In this document: positions 52,553 to 64,000 of the stretch, in pieces
Position numbering within the stretch: the first letter of the stretch is position 1
Layout: every line of letters starts with the position of its first letter
Origin: Branchinecta lynchi
Lineage: Eukaryota > Arthropoda > Branchiopoda > Anostraca > Branchinectidae
Direction: 5' to 3'
NCBI GenBank assembly: GCA_023053575.1
Contig: JAKZAP010000012.1
Coordinates: 9,548,230 to 9,612,229 of the forward strand
DNA length: 64,000 nt
The notes under the pieces: generated by a model
What the model was told of the DNA's origin: nothing
Database searches by the model: none
Seen by the model: the letters and a program-made list of their open reading frames with translations, nothing else
Position numbers and translations under genes: made by a program

Positions 52553-54462
52553 GTTATGGCACTTGAGCTTACTCAAGTGCCATATAGCGATTGTAATTTC
52601 TGTCCGTCAGTCGGTCTGTCGGTCCCGGTTTTGCTAGTTCGGGCACTTCCAGATAAGCTAGGACGATGAAACTTGGCAGGCATATCAGGAACTGGACCAC
52701 ATTAAATTAGAAATTGTCACTTCCTCGATCCGACCATCTGGAGGGGAGTGGAGGGAGGGGGAATCCGGAAAAAATAGGAAAAATGAGATATTTTTAGCTT
52801 ACGGACGGGTGATCGGATCTTAATGAAACTTTGGAGGGAGAGTGAAGCCAAAATTTGAGGTATTTTTAGCTTGCGAACGGGTGATCGGATCTTGATGAAA
52901 ATTGATATTTAGGATGACCTCGTGTCTCAGACATCGCACTTTAAATCCGGGCTGGATCCGATGACACTGGGGGGAGTTGAAGGAGGGAACCGGAAATTTT
53001 GAGAAACGCTTAAAGTGGAGGGATCGGGATGAAACTTGGTGGGAAAAACAAGCACAGGTCCTAGACACGTCATTGACATAACCGGACCGGATCAGGGCAT
53101 TGTGGGGGAGTTGGGGTGGGGTTCCGGATTTCTAGGGATCCCGCGAGTCCGGCATACTTCCTGATGTCCTAGGGCGATGAAACTTGGCAGGTATGTCAGG
53201 GATCCGAACAGATTGACTTGAGAACAGCCGTTTCCCCGACCCGACCATCGTGGGGGGAGTGGGTGGATGGGGAGTCCGGAATCTAGTGGCGTGCATAACT
53301 TTTGAACGGGTGAAACTTGTCTGGTGAGCTACCGCCTCGGACGTTCAGTGTCACGTCCGGGTCGGGTCCGATACCTGTGGGGATGGGGGGGTGTGTGAAA
53401 AACTCAAGAAACTCTAAAAGCAGAGGGATTGGGACGAAACTTAATGGATGGAACAAGCGTGACCTAGATGAAATTGACGGAGCCAGATGGTTTCGGGACT
53501 CTGTGGGGGGAGTTGGAGGGGGTTTCCTGGAATTCCGGTAGTCGTGAGTTAGAATAGTTCCAGATGTAAAACGACAACGAAACTTTGCAGGCATATTAGC
53601 GACCCGAATTATCTTGACTTAAGAACCTGACACAACATACCCCCGGAAACTTCCATTCCTAGATCCGAGCATTTTTTGGGGAGCAAGAGAAGAGAAATAT
53701 GGGAACTGACTTCTATAAATTGCGAACGAGTAGTCTGATTCGAGTGAAACTTCATGGGTGATATGAATCGATGGCCTCGACATGTAAAACATGCGTTCGA
53801 ACCATATGCGACCACGATTAGGAGAATTGGGGGTGGGGGGACTTTTGACATGCACAAAAACCAAACGGATGGACTGAATGAGATGCAAATTTGACAGTGC
53901 CGAGTTTATGCGGCCTAGATTTGTTATTTGGCGTCCAGGCCAGATTCGGCCAAGGTAGGGGGGGTACTGGAAACTTGCAGATAGGCTATGCTCCAATTAC
54001 AGACACACTTGATGGACAGGAACAGGGAATTAAGAGATTGGGCCCGAACCGGCTCCGACAACGTTGGTGGGAGGGGGGGGGGGTACCGGAACTTTCCAAA
54101 ATGCTCAGATTCGAGTGAAAATTGATAGATGGTATAAACGAAGAAGCTTTAGGTGGTCGATTTTTTTTATTCCGAACCAGATTCGGCCACGGTAGGTGGA
54201 GATAGAGTGAGTACCGAAAATCGTGTAGCACGTCTAGGGTTCAAACAAATGGATTTATTGGGATGAAAGTTTGAACAGTCATGTGCATTTGCTATAGACA
54301 ATCGAGACGATACCGGAACTGCTCAGAAATGAGTGAAACTAAATATCCTATTTCTATTTTCGAACCGCATTTTTGGATGGCGGGTGTATTTTGTGACGTT
54401 CTCATCTACTTTCTTGTACAGCCTACTCGTACAAGTGCTATATGAGCTCGTAGCTCTTGTTT
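52553..54462 (+). mobile_element. Family A element defined by an empty site
   Basis: Copy 1 of block D reads 'caactatata-tttttttta-gaacaaaatcc' uninterrupted, while here 1.9 kb intervenes. The 5' end forms a perfect hairpin (tatggcacttgag…ctcaagtgccata); the 3' end has 'gctatatgagctcgtagctc' then ttgtttt. The interior holds about five units of roughly 330 bp with 'gatcggatcttaatgaaactt' and 'gggggagttg'. No ORF of note, so non-autonomous. Confidence 0.8.
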
Positions 54463-55637
54463 TAGAACAAAATCCAATTTCGAACCATTCCCCGTGTTCT
54501 CGCTGTTTCTGTAGGCGGAGTCCGCATGGAATGACTCCCTCTATTCTCGCCGGAGTCCTCGGGGAACGGCGAGAATACGCCTTTAGCCACAGTTGCAAAT
54601 ACACGCGGCGGATAAGCCAGCGAAGCTTTCCAGACGGCAAGGATCGCCCTTTTATCGATATTCCCGCTGAGCTGTCTACGACATTTCGCCGGCTCTAAGG
54701 ATGATTCTGGAGATCTGGATAGTGGTTTATAGTAGTATAGATAGTAGTTTTCTGGATCTACTAGTTTACGCACCGGCTGTTTTTACTACTTCGGTTAAGA
54801 CTCGCTTCGCTTTCCAGAGCATTCCGCCAGAGACGTGGAAAGTGAAGTTGGTCCTCCACTGGCAATCATAAGTCCGTCGTAACCGTGCTCGTCCGGTCCC
54901 GGCGTGCTCTCATTGGCGAAAACCGCCAAAATGGCCGTAAACGGCACGTTACAATCACTTCCGATTGCCAGTGGAGGGCCAACTTGAATCCACTACGGGA
55001 GTTAAAGCAAAATAACACTAGGGATAGCGCCAAGACCTATGCTTATGGCATTTAAAGCGAGGAAAACTTTCGGGTTTCTAAATTTATAGTAAAGCAAAGG
55101 TGCGGTATGCACACGCAAAGGAAACAATGGAGGCTGTATCATTTTTTTGCAATGTTCAGAATATGAAATGATCGGAGCCAGGGTTGGTGAACGACTAAAT
55201 GAGTTTCAATAGGGACGTTCTCTATCGCTAGTGATGCTAGTGTCGGTGCTATTCGAGTGTGTCAATTTTGTCAAGACTTGGTGCTACTTCCTAGTGTTAT
55301 TTTGCTCTGGCGCGAGTGGATAGTGCTCTCGGCAAGTCAGCGAAAAGTTGTAAAAGTGCAACGACTTTACGTTCGTTCTTGACCTCGGTGGATTCTCGCT
55401 TTGTTTTTTGGAAAGCGAATCCGTCAAATCAACAAATCAGCCCTCTAATACGCAATAGACATTGACCCTGGCGTAGGCTAGATGAAACTTACAAGCTCGG
55501 AATATTCGGAAGTGGCTACCGTGGAAGCGGTAACGCAGGTAGTGGCAGGCTCGCTGGTAACCTCTTCGGCCCTGCAAAAAGAAGACAATATAGCAAATTG
55601 CTGGCAGTGGAGGCTAGGAGGGTGGATCTGTGTTGTG

Positions 55638-55993
55638 CACTGCCGTCAGTTTTATAACAGATAACACGAGGATGCACAGTTTCAACAGACAATGTGTAAC
55701 AGATAACACTTGGGATGTTATCTGTTCTGTTTGAAAACGTTACGCATGATATGTTGTGCATAACAAGCTTTGTTAGGAAGAGCAAAAACAGCCACAAATG
55801 CATCTACTGACTTTATCCTTGATTCTTTATCGTCATGATGTCGGAAAACTCAGCAGATGTTTTTTGGCGTTTTTCGGTTCTTGCTGATGCTAACGCTTAT
55901 TACGCATAACATTTTGAAACACAACAGACAACATCCGAAGTGTTATCTGTTGAAACCGCGCATCCTTGTGTTATTATGAAACTTTTGACAGTG
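55638..55993. mobile_element. Family-M MITE, complete
   Basis: 356 bp between cactgccgtcagttttata and acttttgacagtg. Orthologous within the duplication to the half element at 33739. Confidence 0.7.
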
Positions 55994-56130
55994 TGGGAGG
56001 GGGATCTGGTGAAGCTTACCTAGTTCGCAGATCTTTGGCAGATCTGACTCACTTCGGGGAGAAGTAGTCCAAGCCGATCGCACATCATGTTTGGTTACAC
56101 TAATCGAACAAGTCAGGTGAGATTTATATT

Positions 56131-56178
56131 CTAACGGCCCTTCTTGACAATGGTTCTTCAGGCTCTAGCTGAACATTG
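56131..56178 (-). repeat. Hammerhead relic
   Basis: On the minus strand 'gagcctgaagaacc…caagaagggccg' retains part of the core and stem II, but GAAA is lost. Confidence 0.4.
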
Positions 56179-56808
56179 TCAGTAGTTTCATAATAGACAG
56201 CACAAGGATGCGCGGTTTCAAAAGACAACACCTGGGATATAATCTGTTGTGTTTTTAAACTTTCTGCGTGAAATGTTAAGCAAACAAGCACGTTATGCAT
56301 AACAAACAAAGAGCGTGTTCCATCCTACTTACCGTAGTTACTACGCATGACGTCACGAATTCTGGCTTTTTGCCGTCAAGGCTGGAACGATTTTTCTATT
56401 TTCCAGCAGAATCTCACGCCAGGGGCGAATCCGACCAATCACGTTCCAGAGATGCGTAGTTACTACGCTTACCACGCTCCCGAGCATGGTAAGCAAATAG
56501 TAACTATTAGTTACTATTCCGACAAGGTTGGAACGGTCAGCGTAGTAACTTTTCGTGAGGATGGAACGGAAATAGTAACTAATAGTAACTATTGTTACAA
56601 GGGTGGAACACGCTCAAAAAAGCAACTGTTGTCTTTTTTGTTTGTCGTCCTGATATAGGAAAATTCAACAGATGCTTTTTGGCGGTTTTTCGGCTCTTGT
56701 TATGATAAGATTTCATGCATAAAGTTTCAACAGAACGGATTACATCCCAAGCGTTGTCTGTTGAAATCACGCATTCTTGTGTTTTCTGTTATGAAAATTC
56801 TGACAGTG
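56174..56808. mobile_element. Family-M MITE with a nested element
   Basis: Outer ends cattgtcagtagtttcata and gaaaattctgacagtg. The 303-bp element at 56311-56613 sits inside, between 'aacaaacaaa' and 'aaaaaagc'. Confidence 0.65.
56311..56613. mobile_element. MITE with GAGCGTGTTCCA inverted ends
   Basis: Inverted ends gagcgtgttcca(t/c)cct, about 20 bp, with A-rich flanks compatible with a 3-bp duplication (aaa). 'gtagttactacgc' and 'tagtaactattagttacta' palindromes fill the interior. Superfamily uncertain (PIF/Harbinger-like possible). Confidence 0.7.
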
Positions 56809-57160
56809 CAGAAACAAACCTCGATCTGCCATCTAGAGTGTAAAAATGTACTAAATTATTACCGCAATGATGGTTCCCTGTTGGCTGCAGCAATAGTTTT
56901 TGAAAACTTCCCATCCATACACTTCAAGATTTTATTTGTCAAATGATTGACGTTGCTGGGGTACGATTGGTCGAACGATATTGATTTTACTAAATATATA
57001 ACAATCCTTGTTTTGTAGTCTAATAATTTGTTTGTTTTCTTTCCTTTTTTGTGGAATAATGGTAGATAATGTGTTTGTTAGCGACAAGCTAAGCTTGACG
57101 CAATGAAATTAGAAAATGTCATCCATCATATGGGAGGAGTCCCCGGATCTCCAGATGAAA

Positions 57161-57735
57161 ATCAGTGTTACTGACATCCAGGGGCGTCGCAAAAGGCGGG
57201 GGGGGGGGGGGCATCTTTTTGGGATCCGGTAAAATTTTGGTAAAATTTTCGAAAATTGTTCGGTATTTTTTCGACAGCAGAGCTATTCGGTATATTTACG
57301 GGAATTCGGTAGATATACAGAATCCCAAATAGGCTACCGGTACAGATCTTTCGGTATAATGATCGGGATTCGGTATAAATGCCAATATTTGGTAGTTGCC
57401 ACAGATTTGGTGAGAGAATTTACTGAAATTATTTGGTAATTTTTCGATGCCAAAACTATTCGGTATATTATGGAAATTCAGTAGTTTACACATGATCACG
57501 AAGAAGCTATCGGTCCACAATTGTTCGGTATCATGATTGGGATCCGGTAACTTATTCGGTATAATTTCCGGATTCGGTAGTACCACGAATCCCAATATTA
57601 TTCGGTAGTCGAATCGATACCAAAATAATTCGGTATACTAGCCGGGCCGGGATACGTAGTCATACAGAATCCCGAACATGCAATCGGCTGAACTTATCCG
57701 GTATAAAAACTGGATTCGGTAATTTATTCGGTATA
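57161..57735. mobile_element. 'ttcggtat' degenerate repeat element with poly(G) start
   Basis: Absent from copy 1 of block D, where 'ctccagat' runs straight into 'tcggtatagctggcaaac'. Begins near 'caggggcgtcgcaaaaggcg' plus a G-run and continues with a dozen or more 'attcggtat' units. Confidence 0.7.
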
Positions 57736-58314
57736 ATTGGCAAACTTCATTCAATTCGGGAGTTACCACGAATCTCGAAACTCGAAAGAGGTCGAGTGAA
57801 GCACTGGTCGCACAAGAAAGGAGTGATCTATGATTTCATCGATAGTCCTTACTTTTATTTTGTATCCCCCCAAAAAAGATCTAATCATAGATGTGTCATT
57901 TGACCGTTGCTATAAGCCAGTTTTAGGACTGGGATTTCGAAACATTAAAAGCTAGAATTTGGATGGAAATATATAAATTTCAGTAGCAGTGTCTGCCGGA
58001 ACGTCGCTCCATCCGGTTTCAAGAACTTCTTAGAGTCTCAGCATTTGATCCACGGTAAAGGATAAAAGATGTAAGAGGAGCAGTTAAACTTTAGCTTACA
58101 GGAAAAAGAAATGGATTTCGAAAATTTGCGCATGCGGCGCTCGAATTAATTTTCTCTTGGGTACGAAAAATAGAAACTGTTACTGCAATCGTGCCAGGCA
58201 ATTACTATACTCCAAGTGGCTTCGGCTAGACGCCGAATAATAATTGGCCTATCGTCTTTCATGCTGTCCTTTAATGTTACTCTTCCTACGTAATCTTTTC
58301 TGTTCCACAATTTA

Positions 58315-60541
58315 ATGCTTGAATTCTCAGTTTCTAGGATTCAGTAACATTTTGTAGAGATTCGGTAAAATTTCGGCTCTGCCCCCCCCCCCCCTCCCCC
58401 AACGAAAATGCACTTGCGACGTCCCTGCTCGCATCCAAGCACAAATGCATTTTTCCTTTTAATTATTTACGAAAAAAAGAACGAGCACCTAATTGACTTA
58501 GTCAGCTCGGTTTGTATTTCTCTACTGGAAGTCCAAGGGTTAATGAGGAATCTAGAGGTCAAGAAACAGTAAAGAAAACCTGAGCTCTAATATTGTTTAA
58601 TGTGATATATTTGTTTATATATTTAGCGTCAAGCATTGCTTGCCACCATCATTAGCCCAGAGATGGGCGAATCCAATCATGAAAATATTCGAATCCGATT
58701 CCGAATCCACCATTCCATGCTGAGGATTCGAACCCGGATTCGAATCCGGATTCAAATTCGACTTTAACAAAAATAAAATGATGTACACAGGTAAGGCTTA
58801 AAGATCAGTGGTGACAAAAAGCATTGATATCCAAGGTATCAGATAACGTGATAAATTACTGAGTATGTTCGGTGGTGGAGACCAAAAAGCAGGATTGCCT
58901 AAGCACATTGTGTAAAAATGGGAAAACGGAAACTGGAATGACGAAGTCTAGGAATTTGAGCGGATTCGTAAGATTGAGTGTTTGGAATCCGAGTCCGAAT
59001 CCGAATCCAGCCTGAAGCAGAAGATTCGAATCCGCCCAAAAGGACGAATCCTGAATTCGAATGCGAATCCGGACTCGGATTCGCCCATCTCTGCATTAGC
59101 CTGCACATAATACATAAAATTAATGTCGGATGTAGCTGCATCGCCGTTAGCAGTCCACAGTCTTAATATTTGTAGTGATCTGTTTCTTGGTCGTAGCTTT
59201 GTCAAATTGTGTTTTTTAAACGCTGAGCGTGTTTTCCCCCAAATGCTGATCCCTTGGGTTCTAAGTTCTAAGCCTAAACATCCGCCCGGCACTTGATTCT
59301 TCACAAAGCTTCTGGTCCTCCTTCTAACTTACTAACTTTGTTTACAAGTTTAACCCACGATCCCGTATGCGAGGTGTGAAATTCTTGACAGTGCGGTAGC
59401 CGGCCATTTGACGGACTTTCTTTCGGCGATTTTAGGGTAAGAGAATATAACTTTTCTCGAACAGGTATGTAATGCATATCTTCCTATATCCTATAGGTAG
59501 TTACAATATGAGAATGAACTTTATGGAGGTTGATACGATATCGTATCAGCCTTCAGAGAGGACGATACGAAGCCGTATCAACCTCCACAGAAGTTCATCG
59601 AGCACTTTTCCTCAAATACTGAAAAGTAGAACCTGGCCTCCAAAAAATAAATAAAAGACATCACTCTCAGATAAAAAAAATAGGCCATAGCCTACAGAAA
59701 AAAGGTTTAAAAACATTCCACAATAAAAATTTCATAACTGAAAGAAAATCTTGCTTTTCTGCCAAACAACCTGGGTATACCATACCCAGAGATAGGCGAA
59801 TCCGAATCCAGGATTCATCCTTTTGGCCGGATTCGAATCAGGATTCGAATCTTCTGCTTGTCAGGCTGGATTTGGATTCGGACTCAGATTCCAAATCCTC
59901 AATTTCACGAATCTGCTCAAACTCCTAGACTTCATCCTTCCAGTTTCCGTTTTCCCGATTTTACACACACTTTTTGGGTCTCCACCTCCAACATCCTCAG
60001 TAATCTAGCACGTTATCTGATACCTTAGATATTACCCTAGATATCACTGCCTTTTGTTACTTCTGATTTTAAACCATAACCTCAGCATGAAATGGTGGAT
60101 TCGGATACCTTAGATATCAATACTTTTTGTCACCACTGATCTTTAAGCCTTACCTATGTACATCATTTTATTTTTCTTAAAGTCGAACTCGAATCCGGAT
60201 TCAATTCCGGATTCGAATCCTCGGCATGAAATGGTGGATTCGGAATCGGATTCGAATCCTTTCATGATTGGATTCGCCCATCTCTGCGCTAATGATGGTG
60301 GCAAGTAATGCTTGACGCTAAATATATAAACAAATATATCACATTAAACAATTTTACAGATCAGGTTTGCTGTACAGTTTCTTGACCTCTAGCTTCCTCA
60401 TTAACCCTTGGACTTCCAGTAGAGAAATACAAACCGAGCTGACTAAGTCAATTAGGTGCTCGTTCTTTTTTTCGCAAATAATTAAAACGAAAAATGCATT
60501 TGTGCTTGGAAGTGAGCAGGGACGTCGCAAGTGCATTTTCG

Positions 60542-60577
<36 letters not shown>

Positions 60578-60650
60578 AGCCGAAATTTTTACCGAATCTC
60601 TCAAAAATGTTACCGAATCCTAGAAACTGAGAATTCAAGCTTTCAATTGT
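58315..60650. repeat. Inverted repeat of the poly(C) and gattcgaatcc repeats
   Basis: 58315-59095 reads inverted at 59790-60650, around a spacer of about 700 bp. The right arm has a 31-base G-run (60544-60574); the left has the matching C-run (58382-58394). Confidence 0.75.
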
Positions 60651-61964
60651 GGAACAGAAAAGATTACGTAGGAAGATGGTTTAGAATCACGAACCTGGAT
60701 GGTTTATGCTTAATTTAGATTTGTGTGTATTGATGTAACTCTAGCCCTTTGCCCTATAGTATATGTAATTGTCCGCCATTTTGCCTCGAGCCCTCTCTCT
60801 GCAAATTGGCTCTTTATAATTATGATGTCATTAGTTTATTAGTAAACAGAACCTGAACTTCAACTTAAAAGCTTATATTCTTCTTCGCATAGAACTTGAG
60901 CCGAAGGCTGAAAGTACCATATACAAGTGCATCACTAGGCCTACATCACTTTTTCGTCGGTCGGTCAGTCCGGTGATCGCGAGTAAAGGTAATGTGCTAG
61001 GACGATGTCCGTCGGTCGGGACTCCCTAACCGAAGATACTGTATCTCGCAAGACCGTCGAAGAATTTAAAGTCTCCCTTGACAAGGAGTGGAGCTAAAAG
61101 AAATTGAGACTGGAATGGGATACCCTAGAGTCCCAGACCAAAGCAAAAGGTCAACCGAATCACCCCAACCCAACACCCGACGGAATTCTCGAATTCATCC
61201 ACATGGCACAGTTGCTGAGCAATGCTACACGATGGAAAATCCTTCAATTGCTCCAAGCTGTATTTAAGGTATGAAACTCGGCAGGCACACACCCGACCAA
61301 TCAACTTGGAAATAGTCAACTCGTCGATTCGACCATCGCGGGGGGAGTGGAGGGAGGAGGTATCCGGAATATTGAGGCATGCGTAACTTTCGAACAGGTG
61401 ACGGGATCTAAATGAAACTAGATAATTGTACAGAGCGTGTCTCAGATCCCCCATTTCACGTCCGGTCTAGACTCGAAGACCGTGGGGGAGTTGGGGGGTA
61501 CTGGAAATGTCGTGATACGCTAAGAATGGAACGAGTATTTCTTTCTTTTTATGGCACCTACCCGCCGGCCAAGGAATCGGCAACAGCGATCGCAGTTTCT
61601 GTCCGTCCGTCGGTCCAGGTTTAGCTAGTTAGGGAACTTCCACATAAGCTAGGACGATGAAACTATGGCAGGCATATCAGGGACCAGATTTACTTGGAAG
61701 TAGTCATTCCCCCATCCGATCATCCGGGGGGAGTGGACGAAGGGGAATCCGGAAAATTGAGGTACATATGACTTCCGAACGGGTGATCGGATCTTAATGA
61801 AACTTGAACAAGAACAAGTCTTAGATACATCGTTGACATAATCGGACCGGATTTGGGGACTGCTGGGAGAGCTGGGGGGGGGGGGGGGGGAACTCGTTGA
61901 TCCCACGAGTTCGGTTCTAGGACGATGAAACTATGAAACCTGTTCGACATGTCAGCCCGATGTA

Positions 61965-62192
61965 CGAGGTAGTTGTACGAAAAACTTGCATGTATTGATA
62001 TGCAGTAGTACAGAATAGTTTAATTTAATGTGCCTCACACTGAATAACCAGTAGTAATATTCAGAAGCATCCCGCCTTGCTCCAGTAGCATCCAGTCTTG
62101 CTATAGTGGCATGTACTAGCATCAGTAGGTAATGCATGCTACTTTTCGTACAACTTCATACTACCATGTTAAGATAATTTTTCATCGGGAGG
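61965..62192 (-). mobile_element. Family P MITE, partial
   Basis: Same position within block E as the copy at 44165; ends 'gataatttttcatcggg'. Confidence 0.6.
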
Positions 62193-62339
62193 GACCCAAC
62201 CAGATTAACTAGGAAATAGTTATTTCCCCGATCCGACCATCTGGGGAGGAGTGGAGGGAGGGGGAATCCGGAAAATTGAAGTATGTAGGCTTATAGCTTT
62301 CGAATGGGTGATCAGATCTTAATGGAACTTGATTTTTCG

Positions 62340-63213
62340 AACTTGAGATTTCAATCTTGATGTAAATTTTAATTGGAAAAAACACAGTGACATTATTGCA
62401 ACAAAAATGGCGAGAGGCGTGGGTGTAATGTGTCGATTCAAAAATATTTTACCGGTAATAGCATTAAGAGACATTTATTTTTCAATTGTTCATCCATATT
62501 TAATATATGGATGTTCTGTGAATGCCAGTAACTTTAACTCTAATTTTAAACGTGTTGAAATTCTGCAAAATAAAGCTCTCCGTGTTTTGGGTGAGTTAAA
62601 AAATTGTCGCCATACAGAAGATTGTTATCGAGATTTTAATGTGTTGAAAGTTAAACATGTAAGAGATCAGCAAATTGGTAATTTTGTGTACAGTGTATTA
62701 AATAAATTTTCTCCTTCGTATTTTAGTAATTTCTTTAGTGTTAATTCAGATTACCATGATTATGATACGAGGAATAATGATAGGCTTGTTAGTGAGTCGC
62801 GTAAGAGTAGTAGAGCGTCATTTATAATTAGAAATAGTGGTGTGAATGTTTGGAACAATCTACCGGCAAGCATTAGGGAGTCTGATAATCAATTATTGTT
62901 TAAGAATAGATTAAAAAAATGTTTTTTGGGTAACTGAGTTGGTTGTTTAATGAAGATTGGGTCAGGATTCGGGAGGGGAATGGGAATTGGGTAGGATAGG
63001 GGTGTTTGAGTGAAGAAAGCTTATTTGGAGTGAGTTAAGGTCTCACTAAGTGTATAGAAAAAAAACAAAAAATTGATCAATAGATTTTGATAATTTGATG
63101 TCCGTCTTGCACAGGTGACCTGTTGTCACATATTGAGACGGGCTATTGGTTTAATAATATGTTCAATATGTTGTAGAAATGTTGAAGAAATAAATTCCTT
63201 CCTTCCTTCCTTC
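62340..63213 (+). pseudogene. 5'-truncated LINE with long intact RT tail, (CTTC)n end
   Basis: Open from about 62350: LDVNFNWKKHSDIIATKMARG, then VIALRDIYFSIVHPYLIYGC, NKALRVLGE, YDTRNNDRLV and VWNNLPASIRES to the stop at 62937. These are post-RT blocks of CR1/L2-type ORF2. The 3' UTR ends 'aataaattccttccttccttcc'. No stops within 590 nt, so it is younger than the other fragments. Copy 1 of block E lacks it. Confidence 0.8.
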
Positions 63214-63848
63214 TGAAAAGACTTCAGGTGTCGAACGAACCACTTCAAATCCGGACCGGATCCGTCGACTTTGGGGGGAGTTGGAGGGGGTAACCATAAA
63301 TCTTGGGAAACACTTAGAGTCGAGGGTTACGAACGAAATTTGGTGGAAAGAACAAGCGCAAGTCCTAGATACATCGTTGATACTGTGGGGGAGTTGGGGG
63401 GGGGGGGGGGGTCGGAATTCGGTGATCCCGCGAGTTCAGTAGGCTACTAGGACGATGAAGCTTGGTAGGCGTATCAGGGACCCAAACGACTGACTTGAGG
63501 AAGGTTGTTTCCCCGATCAATCATCGTGTGGGAGTGGGGGACGGGCAATCCAGAATCTTGTGGCGTGCATAACTTTTGAACAGGTGATCGGATTTGAATG
63601 AAACTTGGCGAGTAGGAAGAGATATCGCCTCAGATGTTCCATTTCAAATCCGGATCCGATCCGGTAGTTGAGGTTATGATTGGAGGGGGGGACTGGAAAT
63701 CTCGTGAAACACTTAAAATCGAAGGATCGGGATAGAATATGGTGGGAAGAGCAAGCATAAGCTCTAGATACGTTCTCGACAGAACCAGCTCGTATCGGGG
63801 CTCTCTGGGGGGATTTTATTTTTTCATAAATTAATTTTCCAGTTAGAG

Positions 63849-63915
63849 CGGCTTGAGCCTGAAGAGGACCCTTTCCAAGAAGAGCCGAAATATAGCTCTA
63901 ATAAAATTCAGCTGA
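63849..63915 (+). ncRNA. Hammerhead ribozyme-like motif, core intact
   Basis: Inner stem I GAGC/GCTC, core CTGAAGA (63859-63865), stem II with one mismatch (63866-63886), GAAA (63887-63890), minimal stem III, A at the cleavage position (63894). The outer stem I is weak, so activity is less likely than for the copy at 28486. Confidence 0.5.
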
Positions 63916-64000
63916 CGTATCCTTTTTGCACTGCCAATATGATTCGCAGTCAGCTTGGGCTGAAGGAATATAAGAGTTGTGCTTTAAATCAGGTTAACCT

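Larger units (their letters stand above)
51648..59620. repeat. Segmental duplication block D, copy 2
   Basis: Matches 31553-36830 in order and orientation, enlarged by insertions absent from copy 1: family A element 52553-54462, MITE-rich stretch 55857-57117, and the 'ttcggtat' repeat 57161-57735. Copy 1 also lost its counterpart of 55857-57117 at an 'aatg' microhomology. Confidence 0.85.
60668..64000 (+). repeat. Segmental duplication block E, copy 2
   Basis: Matches 42898-45235. It differs by the LINE insertion 62340-63213 and runs off the window at the point corresponding to 45233 in copy 1. Confidence 0.85.

Noticed and set aside
60367..60718. Poly-glycine and poly-proline ORFs
   Set aside because: Translations of the 31-base G-run.

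Overview
The window is animal nuclear DNA from an invertebrate. It has multi-exon genes with GT-AG introns, an AT-leaning background and a dense load of retrotransposons, MITE-like inverted-repeat elements and minisatellite-bearing elements. Phylum cannot be settled by eye. Three host genes are supported, all recovered by joining exons across introns.

1-9260 (+): the 3' part of a two-pore-domain (K2P/TWiK-type) potassium channel. Six exons (513-659, 2596-2722, 3950-4169, 5692-5811, 6870-7069, 7987-8627) join in one uninterrupted frame of 484 residues. The first transmembrane segment lies left of the window. 9261-12787 (-): an extracellular Cu/Zn superoxide dismutase gene, tail-to-tail with the channel. 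The signal-peptide exon (12470-12787) and the last exon (9261-9508) are clear; a tiny middle exon carrying one zinc ligand was not found. 12955-17300 (-): a nearly full-length non-LTR retrotransposon with gag-like ORF1 and endonuclease/reverse-transcriptase ORF2. 17340-31000: mostly repeats, including a three-copy satellite-like array (18180-21000), MITEs, LINE 3' ends, a Penelope-like element remnant with a GIY-YIG endonuclease, and hammerhead-ribozyme-like motifs.

31550-64000 is dominated by a large direct duplication. A block at about 31553-45235 recurs at about 51648-64000, diverged and interrupted by different insertions. Between the copies sits an insulin/IGF-like peptide gene on the minus strand: B-chain exon 50925-51159, A-chain exon 45911-46044, joined by a phase-1 intron of about 4.9 kb full of mobile elements. 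This layout predicts a tandem paralogue of the peptide gene just right of the window.

The most notable items are the hidden insulin-like gene and its duplicated setting, the hammerhead motifs tied to Penelope-like sequence, and several repeat families that share terminal hairpins followed by TTGTT-like ends, as in Helentron-type rolling-circle elements. All names rest on motif reading and exon-phase logic; no search was run.
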